The notes: generated by a model not told the origin, from the sequence alone. Counted from the first letter of the stretch, positions 1 to 6,936 are shown. The stretch is 31,100 nucleotides of DNA from HGM11368 sp051883395 (GCA_051883395.1 JBJETQ010000008.1:1-31100); one strand, 5' to 3'. Made by a program: numbers and translations.

Positions 1-14
1 AAGCCTATTTTTTA

Positions 15-38
15 CCCCGCGACTATCGCGGGGTTTTT
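15..38 (+). terminator. Intrinsic terminator of an upstream gene outside the window
   Basis: A 7-bp GC-rich stem (CCCCGCG 15-21, CGCGGGG 27-33) with a 5-nt loop is followed by five T. It points rightward, so it should end a plus-strand transcript that enters from left of the window and converges on groEL. Confidence 0.85.
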
Positions 39-50
39 CTTTATATCAAC

Positions 51-79
51 AAAAAAACCGAAGTATAAAACTTCGGTTT
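51..79 (-). terminator. Intrinsic terminator of groESL
   Basis: A 9-bp stem (55-63 with 71-79, 7-nt loop) lies just past the groEL stop codon. Read on the minus strand it is followed by a T run (complement of the A run at 51-57). T residues on the other side may let it work in both directions. Confidence 0.8.
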
Positions 80-101
80 TCTTTGTTTATGGAACTTTGT
101 A

Positions 102-1730
102 TCAATACATATCTCCGCCCATACCGCCTTGTGGCATAGCAGGTGCAGGCTCAGGAATATCGGTAACGAGAACTTCCGTCGTAAGCAGAGTACCTGCCAC
201 GCTTGCAGCGTTTTGCAATGCGCTTCTCGTAACTTTGGTAGGGTCAAGAATACCGGTTTCTATCATATCGCAGTATTCGTTGGTAAGCGCATTGTAGCCG
301 TAAGTATTGCCTTTGCCGGAGTTGACGATATTGTTGATAATTACGCCGCCGTCGATACCTGCATTTTCGGCAATTTGTTTGATAGGAGCTTCGATTGCTT
401 TGAGTACGCACATTGCGCCTGTCTTTTCGTCGCCGTCGAGAGCGTCAACCAGTTTCTTTACGTCGTCGGTACAGTTGAGCAAAGCTACGCCGCCGCCAGG
501 AATAACGCCTTCTTCAACAGCCGCACGTGTAGCTGCAAGGGCATCTTCGATACGCAATTTCTTTTCTTTCATTTCAACTTCGGTTGCTGCGCCAACATTG
601 ATAACTGCTACGCCGCCTGCCAATTTAGCAAGACGTTCCTGCAATTTTTCTCTGTCGTATTCGCTTGTTGTTTCGCCAATCTGATTTCTGATAGCGTTTA
701 CTCTTGCAGCAATATCTGCCTGGTCGCCTGCGCCGCCTACGATAGTGGTATTTTCTTTGTCAACCTTGATTTGCTTAGCACGACCGAGTTGAGCAACGTT
801 TACGTCTTTGAGTTCAAAACCCAATTCAGAGCTGATTACGGTGCCGCCGGTCAAAATAGCTATATCTTCGAGCATAGCCTTTCTTCTATCGCCAAATCCA
901 GGAGCTTTAACCGCTACGCAATTGAGAATACCTTTGAGTTTGTTGAGTACGATTGCTGTGAGTGCGTCGCCTTCGATATCTTCGCAAATAATGAGCAGTT
1001 TGAGTCCGTTTTGTACGACAACTTCGAGCAAAGGCAAAATCTCTTTGCTGGAAGTAATCTTTTTGTCGGTGATAAGTATATATGCGTCGTCGAGTACGGC
1101 TTCCATTTTGTCGGTATTGGTAACCATATAAGCCGATGCGTATCCACGGTCGAATTGCATACCTTCTACGGTAACAAGTTCGGTCTTTATTGATTTAGAT
1201 TCGTCTACCGAGATTACGCCGTCTTTGCCAACGATTTCCATAGCTTCGGAAATCAGCTCGCCGATTGATTCGTCAGATGCAGAAATACTTGCAACCTGAG
1301 AAATAGCGGTTTTGGAGTCGATAGGCTTGGATATAGATTTGAGTTTGTCAACAACAACGTCTGTTGCCTTGGCAATACCTTTTTTGAGAATTACAGGGTT
1401 TGCGCCTGCCGCAACGTTTTTGAGACCTTCCTTGATGATAGCCTGAGCCAATACGCAAGCGGTAGTAGTACCGTCGCCTGCAATATCGTTGGTCTTGATG
1501 GATACTTCTTTGACGAGAGCCGCACCCATATTTTCAAATGCGTCTTCCAGTTCAATCTCCTTTGCTATCGTTACACCGTCGTTGGTAATGAGTGGAGAAC
1601 CGAATTTTTTGTCCAGAACTACGTTTCTTCCTTTAGGTCCGATAGTAATCTTTACTGCGTCTGCCACAGCGTTTACGCCTGCTTCCAGACTTCTTCTTGC
1701 TTCTTCGCCATGCTTAAATTTCTTAGCCAT
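102..1730 (-). CDS. groEL: Chaperonin GroEL (Hsp60)
   Basis: This is the large ATP-driven chaperonin subunit, which forms double seven-membered rings with the GroES lid and refolds proteins in the cytoplasm. The 542-residue protein has the normal family length and is collinear with it. The ATP-site motif GDGTTT is at residues 85-90, the catalytic Asp corresponding to E. coli D52 is D51 (in NDG), and the VVLDKKFGSP segment follows residue 37. The C-terminal tail is short, ending GGMGGDMY rather than in long GGM repeats. The ATG is preceded on its strand by GGAAGG. The gene lies 14 nt behind groES and is co-transcribed with it from the CIRCE-controlled promoter near 2112-2140. The terminator at 51-79 ends the unit. 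Identification is secure. Confidence 0.98.
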   Translation of the reverse strand: MAKKFKHGEEARRSLEAGVNAVADAVKITIGPKGRNVVLDKKFGSPLITNDGVTIAKEIELEDAFENMGAALVKEVSIKTNDIAGDGTTTACVLAQAIIKEGLKNVAAGANPVILKKGIAKATDVVVDKLKSISKPIDSKTAISQVASISASDESIGELISEAMEIVGKDGVISVDESKSIKTELVTVEGMQFDRGYASAYMVTNTDKMEAVLDDAYILITDKKITSSKEILPLLEVVVQNGLKLLIICEDIEGDALTAIVLNKLKGILNCVAVKAPGFGDRRKAMLEDIAILTGGTVISSELGFELKDVNVAQLGRAKQIKVDKENTTIVGGAGDQADIAARVNAIRNQIGETTSEYDREKLQERLAKLAGGVAVINVGAATEVEMKEKKLRIEDALAATRAAVEEGVIPGGGVALLNCTDDVKKLVDALDGDEKTGAMCVLKAIEAPIKQIAENAGIDGGVIINNIVNSGKGNTYGYNALTNEYCDMIETGILDPTKVTRSALQNAASVAGTLLTTEVLVTDIPEPAPAMPQGGMGGDMY

Positions 1731-1744
1731 AAATCACACCTTCC

Positions 1745-2029
1745 TTATTCGATAATAGCGAGTACGTCGCTTTGTTTGAGAATAGTAACTTCTTCGTCGT
1801 CCAGTTTAAAGTCGCTTCCTGCATATTTGTTGTACAAAATTTTGTCGCCGACTTTGATTTGCATAACTATATCTTTTCCGTCAACGGTGCCGCCGGGACC
1901 TACTGCAATAACTTCGGCAACTTGTGGTTTTTCCTGAGAAGAAGCCGTCAGATAAAGTCCGCTTGCGGTTTTTTCTTGTGTTTCTATTGCTTTGATGACT
2001 ATACGGTCAAATAATGGTTTAATTTGCAT
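1745..2029 (-). CDS. groES: Co-chaperonin GroES (Hsp10)
   Basis: This is the heptameric lid of the GroEL chamber. The 94-residue length is typical. The N-terminus has the family pattern (KPLFDRIVIK), the mobile loop that contacts GroEL covers about residues 16-33 (ETQEKTASGLYLTA), and the VIAVGPG turn and LYNKYAG segment follow. The mobile-loop tip reads GLYL where many family members have GIVL. The ATG has a strong GGAGG on its strand (complement at 2037-2041). It is the first gene of a two-gene heat-shock operon, with groEL 14 nt downstream. Confidence 0.97.
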   Translation of the reverse strand: MQIKPLFDRIVIKAIETQEKTASGLYLTASSQEKPQVAEVIAVGPGGTVDGKDIVMQIKVGDKILYNKYAGSDFKLDDEEVTILKQSDVLAIIE

Positions 2030-2053
2030 ATATATACCTCCATGTTTTCAAAT

Positions 2054-2103
2054 TTAGCAATCGACAGCCTTGACTATTAGCAATCGACAGTCTAGACTGC
2101 CAA
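2054..2103 (-). promoter_or_regulatory. Tandem CIRCE (HrcA) operators upstream of groES
   Basis: The better element is TTAGCAATC (2077-2085), 9 nt, GACTGCCAA (2095-2103), matching the CIRCE layout TTAGCACTC-N9-GAGTGCTAA with some mismatches. A second, weaker copy overlaps it: TTAGCAATC (2054-2062), 9 nt, GACTATTAG (2072-2080). The left arm plus the next five bases (TTAGCAATCGACAG) is repeated exactly 23 bp apart. Both sit just downstream of the predicted transcription start, where HrcA repressor normally acts in Firmicutes. Confidence 0.85.
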
Positions 2104-2111
2104 CATTTGAT

Positions 2112-2140
2112 ATTATAGCACTTAATATTAGCAATGTAAA
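2112..2140 (-). promoter_or_regulatory. SigA-type promoter of groESL
   Basis: On the minus strand the sequence is TTTACA (2135-2140), a 17-bp spacer and a perfect TATAAT (2112-2117). The start would fall near 2105, immediately upstream of the CIRCE element at 2077-2103. Confidence 0.88.
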
Positions 2141-2185
2141 TACATTTATGTAAATTATTTGAAAAAATATGTACCTATAATTGCC

Positions 2186-2214
2186 TTGTAATAACAGGCA
2201 AAATATGATACAAT
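2186..2214 (+). promoter_or_regulatory. SigA-type promoter of the dCMP deaminase gene
   Basis: TTGTAA (2186-2191), a 17-bp spacer and TACAAT (2209-2214), with an extended -10 TG at 2206-2207. The predicted start is near 2221, about 30 nt before the start codon. Confidence 0.65.
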
Positions 2215-2252
2215 ATTTAAAACGAATAAGTTATTGATTTTTGAGGTACTTT

Positions 2253-2714
2253 ATGGATAAATGGGACGCAAGATTTATTGAAATGGCAGAGTTAGTTGCA
2301 ACTTGGTCAAGTTGTTTCAAGCCTGACAGACACGTAGGAGCAGTAATTGTCAAAGATAAGAGAATCTTGACAACAGGTTACAACGGAGCAAGCAGCGGAG
2401 TAAGCAGCTGTGTAGAGCGTGGTTGCTGTATTCGCAACGATTTGGGCATTGCTTCGGGTACAAGACACGAGATATGTTATGCCGTACATGCAGAGCAAAA
2501 CGCTATCATTCAGGCTGCACGTCTTGGCGTATCCCTTATAGGCAGCACCTTGTATTGCACCCATCAGCCTTGCACTATATGTGCGAAGATGATTATCAAC
2601 GCCGGAATATCGAGAGTGGTATACAAACACGGTTATCCTGATGAATTTGGTATGAAAATGTTTGAACAAGCAGGAGTTGTTGTAGAAAAAGTAGCGGAAG
2701 ATACGGATAAATAA
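2253..2714 (+). CDS. Deoxycytidylate (dCMP) deaminase, ComEB-like
   Basis: A zinc enzyme of the cytidine/deoxycytidylate deaminase family that converts dCMP to dUMP, feeding dTMP synthesis. The 153-residue product has the catalytic HAE motif (H79-A-E81) and the zinc-ligand pair PCTIC (C107 and C110). The segment at residues 53-72 is rich in Cys with a His (C53, C58, C59, H72), the region that binds a second zinc in phage-type dCMP deaminases and ComEB; whether it does so here is inference. The ATG at 2253 was chosen because TGAGGT at 2242-2247 is well spaced from it; an in-frame TTG at 2241 overlaps that site. The gene has its own promoter and terminator, so it appears monocistronic. The substrate assignment is by family and not proven. 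Confidence 0.92.
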   Translation: MDKWDARFIEMAELVATWSSCFKPDRHVGAVIVKDKRILTTGYNGASSGVSSCVERGCCIRNDLGIASGTRHEICYAVHAEQNAIIQAARLGVSLIGSTLYCTHQPCTICAKMIINAGISRVVYKHGYPDEFGMKMFEQAGVVVEKVAEDTDK

Positions 2715-2810
2715 TAAAAAATATTATAATTTTTCAATTTTATTAAATATCTATTTTATTACGCACAAAATAAAGAACCGATAAGTAGTAATAATTTGAA
2801 TAATCAACCA

Positions 2811-2843
2811 AAAGACTAGCATATTTTGTTAGTCTTTTTTTTT
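2811..2843 (+). terminator. Intrinsic terminator after the dCMP deaminase gene
   Basis: A 10-bp stem with one G-U pair (2811-2820 with 2828-2837), a 7-nt loop, then an uninterrupted T run to 2843. It lies about 100 nt beyond the stop codon. Confidence 0.85.
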
Positions 2844-2867
2844 GAGAGTTTGTTCGCTTTGTTGTAC

Positions 2868-2934
2868 ATTATTTTTGCTTGTATGTTATTTTTGCTTGTA
2901 TGTTATTTTTGGCTACATGTTATTTTGTCTATAT
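2868..2934 (+). repeat. Four-copy 17-bp tandem repeat
   Basis: Consecutive units at 2868-2884, 2885-2901, 2902-2918 and 2919-2934 share the core TTATTTTTGCTTGTAT. The first two differ at a single base, the third diverges at its 3' part, and the fourth is one base shorter. The decay from left to right suggests slippage followed by drift. No function is evident. Confidence 0.8.
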
Positions 2935-3091
2935 GTATGTTTGATTATGTATTATTAATCATATAATAATTTATCAGATTTTAAGTTATTGAGTTATCGG
3001 CATTATTTACTTTTATCAAGTTTTTGCAGGTTATTATTTGCTATTTTATCGTTTTGTATTGCATTAATTGGAGAGCAAGATTGTTATTATA

Positions 3092-3120
3092 TTGTATAAA
3101 TAGAAGATTTTCGACATAAT
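3092..3120 (+). promoter_or_regulatory. Possible promoter of the SPOR-like protein gene
   Basis: TTGTAT (3092-3097), a 17-bp spacer and CATAAT (3115-3120). The ATG at 3128 begins eight bases after the -10 hexamer ends, so a transcript from here would have almost no leader. The -35 matches the consensus at only three positions and the region is AT-rich, so this is tentative. Confidence 0.4.
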
Positions 3121-3127
3121 AATTATT

Positions 3128-4066
3128 ATGGATTATTCAAAATTTTATCTACGCAATCGTACCCAAGAAGATATAGAAGATACGACGGGAGAAGAATTTT
3201 CTCCGCAGATTGTCTATATAGATTATCCTAAGGTCAGGTCGGCAGACGTAGAATACGATTATGAAGTTTCGCCCCAGCAGATAGATTTTGATGAAGACAA
3301 CAAGCAGGAAAAGGGCAAAAAATTGCGCAAAAAAGGGCGTAGTTTTCTCAATAAAACGGCAATATTCCTGCTGACGATTATCATTGTGATATTGTCCACC
3401 TTTGTAATAAGCGATTTTGTCGTTGACGGCAAACTTATGACTGCTTTTGGTCAGATGATTGAGCGTAATAAAGTAGAAAAAACTTACTATATTGTAGGTA
3501 TAGCGTCTTTTGATGATTATGACCAAGCAAAAAATCAGGCTTTGGAGTTGAGAAAAGGCGGGGCGGCAGGCAATATAGTCAAAGAAAACGACAAATATAT
3601 GGTCGTGGGTAACATCTTTGATGACAGCGCGCAAGCTAATTCTGTTGCAATTGAGTACGAACAAGGGTGCGTGAGAGAACTGAATATTTACGCTTGGCAG
3701 GTCAATGATAAAGAATTGAAAAATTTGCTCCAACAAAATGCATATTTCTGCGATACAATCGACACGATGATACAGCTTCAAGCGGAATATTCGCAGGGCG
3801 AAACGTATCTGGGTGTAATAAGAAGCGAGTTAAGTAAACTAAAAAGCAATCTTGCAGTACAAAGAGCTTATTTTGAAAGCAAGTCGCAAGCATATGCAGA
3901 GCAGAAGGTCGTGGAAGACGTATTACTTGATATGCAGGTATGCGCCGCTTTGCTGGGCAATATCGAAACTAACGGGCAACAACAGGCAAACGTGCTGTGC
4001 GATATAAGATATTATGCCGTTCAGATTGCTATCAACGCCCGAGATCTGACTCTAAAATACTCCTGA
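3128..4066 (+). CDS. Single-pass membrane protein with SPOR-like domain
   Basis: The 312-residue product has an acidic, Tyr/Asp-rich cytoplasmic N-terminus (1-60), a Lys/Arg-rich stop (61-76), one membrane helix (about 77-98) and an extracytoplasmic part. Residues 119-178 follow the SPOR pattern: YYIVGIASF, then a helix with DQAKNQALEL, then DKYMVVGNIFDDSAQANSVAIEY, two strand-helix halves each with an aromatic/Gly strand. SPOR domains bind glycan strands stripped of stem peptides at septa. The C-terminal 130 residues look helical and are not recognised. No Shine-Dalgarno sequence precedes the ATG. The gene stands alone, ending about 80 nt before the oppositely oriented SRP RNA. A cell-envelope or division role is inferred. 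Confidence 0.75.
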   Translation: MDYSKFYLRNRTQEDIEDTTGEEFSPQIVYIDYPKVRSADVEYDYEVSPQQIDFDEDNKQEKGKKLRKKGRSFLNKTAIFLLTIIIVILSTFVISDFVVDGKLMTAFGQMIERNKVEKTYYIVGIASFDDYDQAKNQALELRKGGAAGNIVKENDKYMVVGNIFDDSAQANSVAIEYEQGCVRELNIYAWQVNDKELKNLLQQNAYFCDTIDTMIQLQAEYSQGETYLGVIRSELSKLKSNLAVQRAYFESKSQAYAEQKVVEDVLLDMQVCAALLGNIETNGQQQANVLCDIRYYAVQIAINARDLTLKYS

Positions 4067-4102
4067 AATGCTGATTAATAGCTGTCGGGTTCAAAATTTT
4101 TG

Positions 4103-4132
4103 CATAAAATAAGCCGACGCCAAAGCGTCGGC
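4103..4132 (-). terminator. Intrinsic terminator of the SRP RNA gene
   Basis: A perfect 8-bp GC-rich stem (4113-4120 with 4125-4132) and a CAAA loop. On the minus strand it is followed by TTATTTTAT. It begins 12 nt after the predicted mature 3' end. Confidence 0.88.
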
Positions 4133-4144
4133 GGTATTGTCAAG

Positions 4145-4412
4145 GTTGTGCATCTATTGTCGACAAGAACTACCCAAGCGTTACCCGGACAGTTGACTCC
4201 CTCAAAGCTACCTTGTGGCACATCATACGGTCTGCTTAATGCTGCTGCGGTCAAGCCCTGACATGGTTCACAGTGAATGATTGCACAAGACCTTGTTATC
4301 AACGTTACTTATCCGAGGCGGACCTTACATAATCCAGGCCTAAAATAGCATTCAGCTCTGCTGTAGCGGATTGCAGATACAGGGCACCGCTAGCTCCCCA
4401 CCTAGCACAACG
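4145..4412 (-). ncRNA. ffs: Signal recognition particle RNA, large Bacillus type (scRNA)
   Basis: This RNA binds Ffh and targets nascent membrane proteins to FtsY. On the minus strand the 5' Alu domain reads GGTGGGGAGCTAGCGG and continues TGCCCTGTA, as I recall for B. subtilis scRNA. The S domain carries GAACCATGTCAGG and AGCAGCATTAAG around the Ffh-binding loop (4241-4262), followed by TGTGCC. The ends pair: GTTGTGC near the 5' end (4405-4411) with GCACAAC at the 3' end (4145-4151), giving about 268 nt, the size of the Alu-containing bacterial type. Ends are inferred from the promoter and this pairing. The apical loop is TGAC instead of the usual GGAA (see findings). A minus-strand open frame across the 3' half is not a gene. 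Confidence 0.96.
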
Positions 4413-4417
4413 CTTAT

Positions 4418-4446
4418 AGTATATATTTTTTTTTGAATTATGTCAA
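4418..4446 (-). promoter_or_regulatory. Strong SigA promoter of the SRP RNA gene
   Basis: On the minus strand: a perfect TTGACA (4441-4446), a 17-bp spacer containing nine A in a row, and TATACT (4418-4423). This places the start near 4411-4412, where the RNA's terminal helix begins. Confidence 0.9.
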
Positions 4447-4587
4447 CAGTATAATTTGCACTATATTTTGGTATTATTGTTCATTTTGACACATAAGTTA
4501 GTGTTAAGAAAGTCAAATTTCATATATTTTTGACAAAATCGGACAAAAATTTATTGAACGGTTTTGGTACAATCAAAGGAGCGGCGA

Positions 4588-5346
4588 ATGATAGTTAGCG
4601 TATCGAAAAAAGCGATAATTGCGGCGGTTTTGTTGGTTATTTTTTGTGCGGTAGGAGTATGTGCCGTACTCAACGGCGACGTGCAGGCAGTATACAGCGG
4701 CAAAGTTGAAAGAAAGATTCCCGTCTACAACGTGGATAGAGACGACAAATTGGTTGCGCTTACTTTTGACGCTGCCTGGGGTGGAGACAAGACGCAACAA
4801 ATACTCGATTTATTGGATAAATACGGAGTAAAAGCGACCTTTTTTCTTGTAGGTTTCTGGATAGATAAATTTCCTGATCTTGTCCAAAAGATTGACGAAG
4901 CGGGAATGGAAATAGGCAATCACTCCAAAAATCACTACAATATGAGCAAACTAGACAGCGCTGCGATGAACGACGAAATTGATTACGTCAACACCAAAAT
5001 TATGGAATTGACGGGCAAAACTCCTAAATTTTTCAGAGCGCCGTATGGCGACTACAATAACAAATTGATAGACGTCGTGGCGCAAAAATCAATGATAGGT
5101 ATACAATGGGACGTCGATTCTCTTGACTGGAAAGGACTGAGTGGCCAGGAAATTGCCACGAGAGTGTCAAAAGCAAAATCCGGTTCAATAATATTGTGCC
5201 ATAACAATAGCGACAACATTCTCGACGCCCTGCCGCTGATAATATCAAATTTGCAAAATCAAGGATATAAATTGGTTACTATGAGCCAATTGGTGTACCA
5301 ACAAGATTATTATATTGACAACAATGGTGTTCAGCATTTGAAGTAA
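4588..5346 (+). CDS. PdaB-like polysaccharide deacetylase (NodB/CE4 family)
   Basis: Carbohydrate esterase 4 enzymes remove acetyl groups from peptidoglycan or chitin-like sugars. The 252-residue protein has an N-terminal membrane anchor or signal (about 9-28), then a NodB domain. Motif 1 reads TFDAAWG with the catalytic-base Asp D61; the usual second Asp is Ala, as in the PdaB sporulation subfamily, which also has a TFDxxWG form. The zinc His pair is H112 and H116 in NHSKNH. Later motifs are RAPYGD (R150), SLDW (D180) and LCH (H205). The ATG at 4588 follows AAAGGAG at 4575-4581; an upstream in-frame TTG at 4564 is not supported. The two-OB gene starts 11 nt later. A role in spore or cell wall modification is inferred from subfamily resemblance only. 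Confidence 0.88.
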   Translation: MIVSVSKKAIIAAVLLVIFCAVGVCAVLNGDVQAVYSGKVERKIPVYNVDRDDKLVALTFDAAWGGDKTQQILDLLDKYGVKATFFLVGFWIDKFPDLVQKIDEAGMEIGNHSKNHYNMSKLDSAAMNDEIDYVNTKIMELTGKTPKFFRAPYGDYNNKLIDVVAQKSMIGIQWDVDSLDWKGLSGQEIATRVSKAKSGSIILCHNNSDNILDALPLIISNLQNQGYKLVTMSQLVYQQDYYIDNNGVQHLK

Positions 5347-5357
5347 AGGAGGATAAA

Positions 5358-6020
5358 ATGAACTACGAACAGATGAACAACAATCAATTGACGCTTACGG
5401 GCGTCGTAACAAAAAAGCCGGTGTTTTCTCACGAAGTATTCAAGGAAGGTTTTTATGAAACTGCTTTGTCGGTGGAGAGACTGAGCGGACAGGTAGACGT
5501 GGTGCCGATTACGGTTTCTGAAAGATTGCTGTTGCAGCACGACATAAAGGTAGGCGACAAAATCAGCGTGATAGGGCAGTTCAGAAGTTACAATAAGTTG
5601 GAAGGCGACAAGTCAAGACTGTTACTTACGGCATTTGTACGAGATATAGTAGAAGTCGGAAGCGTGGAATCAAATACAATTGACATAGTAGGTTACGTAT
5701 GCAAAATGCCTGTTTACAGAACCACACCGTTTAAGAGAGAAATATGCGATATGTTGATAGCGGTAAACAGAGCATATAACAAGTCAGATTATATTCCTTG
5801 CATATTGTGGGGGAGAAACGCAAGATTTTCCAGCACCCTGTCCATAGGCACTAAGCTTGCTCTTACCGGCAGAATACAGTCAAGAACGTACGTCAAAACA
5901 ATGGAAGATATGAGCGTACAGGAAAGAGTGGCTTATGAAGTGTCCGTAAGCAAAATCGAAGTAATTCCGGACGACTTTGACGACAAGGAAAAGAGCCGTA
6001 TCGCTTCTACATTATTCTAA
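5358..6020 (+). CDS. Clostridial two-OB-fold single-stranded DNA-binding-like protein
   Basis: The 220-residue protein has two tandem OB-like halves, about residues 8-105 (LTLTGVVTKKPVFSHE to LLLTAFVRDI) and 110-208 (NTIDIVGYVCKMPVYRTTPF to YEVSVSKIEVI). The second half carries the most conserved stretch, with EICDMLIAVNRAYNKSDYIP followed by a CxxWGRNAR-like segment, which I recognise from clostridial proteins annotated as single-stranded DNA-binding. It is distinct from canonical one-OB Ssb with its acidic tail, so it probably does not replace Ssb; its target is unknown. A strong AGGAGG (5347-5352) precedes the ATG. It follows the deacetylase by 11 nt and is probably in the same transcript. 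Its stop codon lies inside the dispersed repeat at 6012. Confidence 0.8.
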   Translation: MNYEQMNNNQLTLTGVVTKKPVFSHEVFKEGFYETALSVERLSGQVDVVPITVSERLLLQHDIKVGDKISVIGQFRSYNKLEGDKSRLLLTAFVRDIVEVGSVESNTIDIVGYVCKMPVYRTTPFKREICDMLIAVNRAYNKSDYIPCILWGRNARFSSTLSIGTKLALTGRIQSRTYVKTMEDMSVQERVAYEVSVSKIEVIPDDFDDKEKSRIASTLF

Positions 6021-6062
6021 ATTAAGCAAAATTTTATAATAAAATCGCAAATAAAATAATTG
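6012..6062 (+). repeat. Dispersed intergenic repeat, copy 1
   Basis: This starts with TTATTCTAAATTAAGC and overlaps the stop codon of the two-OB gene. Over 51 bp it matches copy 3 (17236-17286) at 43 positions, and its first 16 bases are identical to copy 2 (9117). It contains the odd palindrome ATTTTATAATAAAAT. Confidence 0.7.
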
Positions 6063-6146
6063 TTAATTATATTTTGCAACAAAAAAAGCAAAGCATAGAA
6101 AATATGTAGATATTGCTCGTAAACAAAGTTGAAACAGGTGTTTTTT

Positions 6147-6179
6147 AAAGCTCCGACACGTCCGTTGTCGGGGCTTTTT
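6147..6179 (+). terminator. Intrinsic terminator after the deacetylase/two-OB operon
   Basis: A 12-bp stem with one U-G pair (6147-6158 with 6166-6177), a 7-nt loop and a T run. It separates this operon from yggS. Confidence 0.9.
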
Positions 6180-6197
6180 GTTATCGTTAACTTTTTA

Positions 6198-6226
6198 TTT
6201 ACTTATTATAAAAGTTATGTTACAAT
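6198..6226 (+). promoter_or_regulatory. SigA-type promoter of the yggS-sepF-lspA-rluD operon
   Basis: TTTACT (6198-6203), a 17-bp spacer and TACAAT (6221-6226), with an extended -10 TG at 6218-6219. The start is expected near 6233, leaving only about 11 nt before the yggS ATG and no Shine-Dalgarno sequence. Confidence 0.7.
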
Positions 6227-6243
6227 ATTATCGGGTAATAATT

Positions 6244-6936
6244 ATGTTGAAGGAAGAAATTGAAAGCAATCTTGCTGTGATAAAAAACAATATCAAACTT
6301 GCACAACAAGGGGTAAACGGTGCAGACGTAAAAATCATTGCTGTAACCAAAACCAAACCTGTCGAACTGACTGAAACGATTGCAAAATACGAATTGTTTG
6401 AAGACGTTGGAGAAAATTACGTGCAGGAACTGGTTGCAAAATATCCGACTGCGCCCAATCTGAGATGGCACATGATAGGTCAGTTGCAGAGCAATAAAGT
6501 CAAGTACATAATAGATAAGGTATTTCTGATACATTCGCTTGACAGAGAAAGCCTGGCAAAGGAGATAGACAAACAGGCGGCTAAACACGGTATAAAGGCT
6601 AATTGCCTGATAGAGATAAATATGGGCAGCGAGATGTCCAAGGGCGGTATCGAAAAGGAAGATCTGATAGATTTTGCCAAGACAATTGACGAAAAATATC
6701 CCAACGTTGCTTTGCGTGGAATTATGGCAATTATGCCCAATCTGGGAGAGTGCGAAGAACTGAAAAATCTTTATATTCAATTCAGACAGTTGTATGAAAA
6801 TCTTAAATCGCAACTTGGCACACGACAGAATATCGACATATTATCATGCGGCATGACCAATGACTATCAATATGCGATAAAGTATGCCCAACCAACTTAT
6901 ATACGAATAGGCAGAGCGCTTTTCGGCGCACGCTGA
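6244..6936 (+). CDS. yggS: YggS/PLPBP family pyridoxal phosphate homeostasis protein
   Basis: A small TIM-barrel protein that binds PLP and keeps vitamin B6 and amino/keto-acid pools balanced; it has no known catalytic activity. The 230-residue product has the PLP-lysine motif IIAVTKTKP (K36), then GENYVQEL (ENRVQE in many members), WHMIGQLQSNK, LIEINMG and the C-terminal block CGMTNDYQYAIKYAQPTYIRIG. The ATG at 6244 was chosen because upstream in-frame ATGs lie before the predicted transcription start. It heads a four-gene unit next to sepF, a neighbourhood widely conserved in Gram-positive bacteria. Confidence 0.95.
   Translation: MLKEEIESNLAVIKNNIKLAQQGVNGADVKIIAVTKTKPVELTETIAKYELFEDVGENYVQELVAKYPTAPNLRWHMIGQLQSNKVKYIIDKVFLIHSLDRESLAKEIDKQAAKHGIKANCLIEINMGSEMSKGGIEKEDLIDFAKTIDEKYPNVALRGIMAIMPNLGECEELKNLYIQFRQLYENLKSQLGTRQNIDILSCGMTNDYQYAIKYAQPTYIRIGRALFGAR

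Larger units (their letters stand above)
2715..3127. other. AT-rich intergenic spacer
   Basis: This 413-nt stretch holds the terminator at 2811-2843, a 17-bp tandem repeat at 2868-2934 and a possible promoter at 3092-3120. No open frame in it looks like a protein, and no known RNA motif was seen. Confidence 0.7.

Noticed and set aside
129..1193. Long plus-strand open frame opposite groEL
   Set aside because: It is a shadow of the codon usage of groEL: no ribosome binding site, Cys/Phe-rich nonsense translation, and a secure gene on the other strand.
4075..4302. Minus-strand open frame of 75 codons
   Set aside because: It lies within the 3' half of the SRP RNA and its terminator and follows RNA structure rather than coding constraints.
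4565..4573. Extended -10 (TG-n-TACAAT) upstream of the deacetylase gene
   Set aside because: Its transcription start would fall within the AAAGGAG ribosome binding site, and no -35 is present at the right distance.
4588..5346. Deacetylase considered catalytically dead because the second Asp of TFDD is Ala
   Set aside because: The TFDxxWG form is normal for the PdaB-like subfamily, and the other zinc and catalytic residues are present.
5358..6020. Reading the two-OB protein as the canonical replicative Ssb
   Set aside because: It has two OB-like halves and no acidic C-terminal tip, so it belongs to a different clostridial group.
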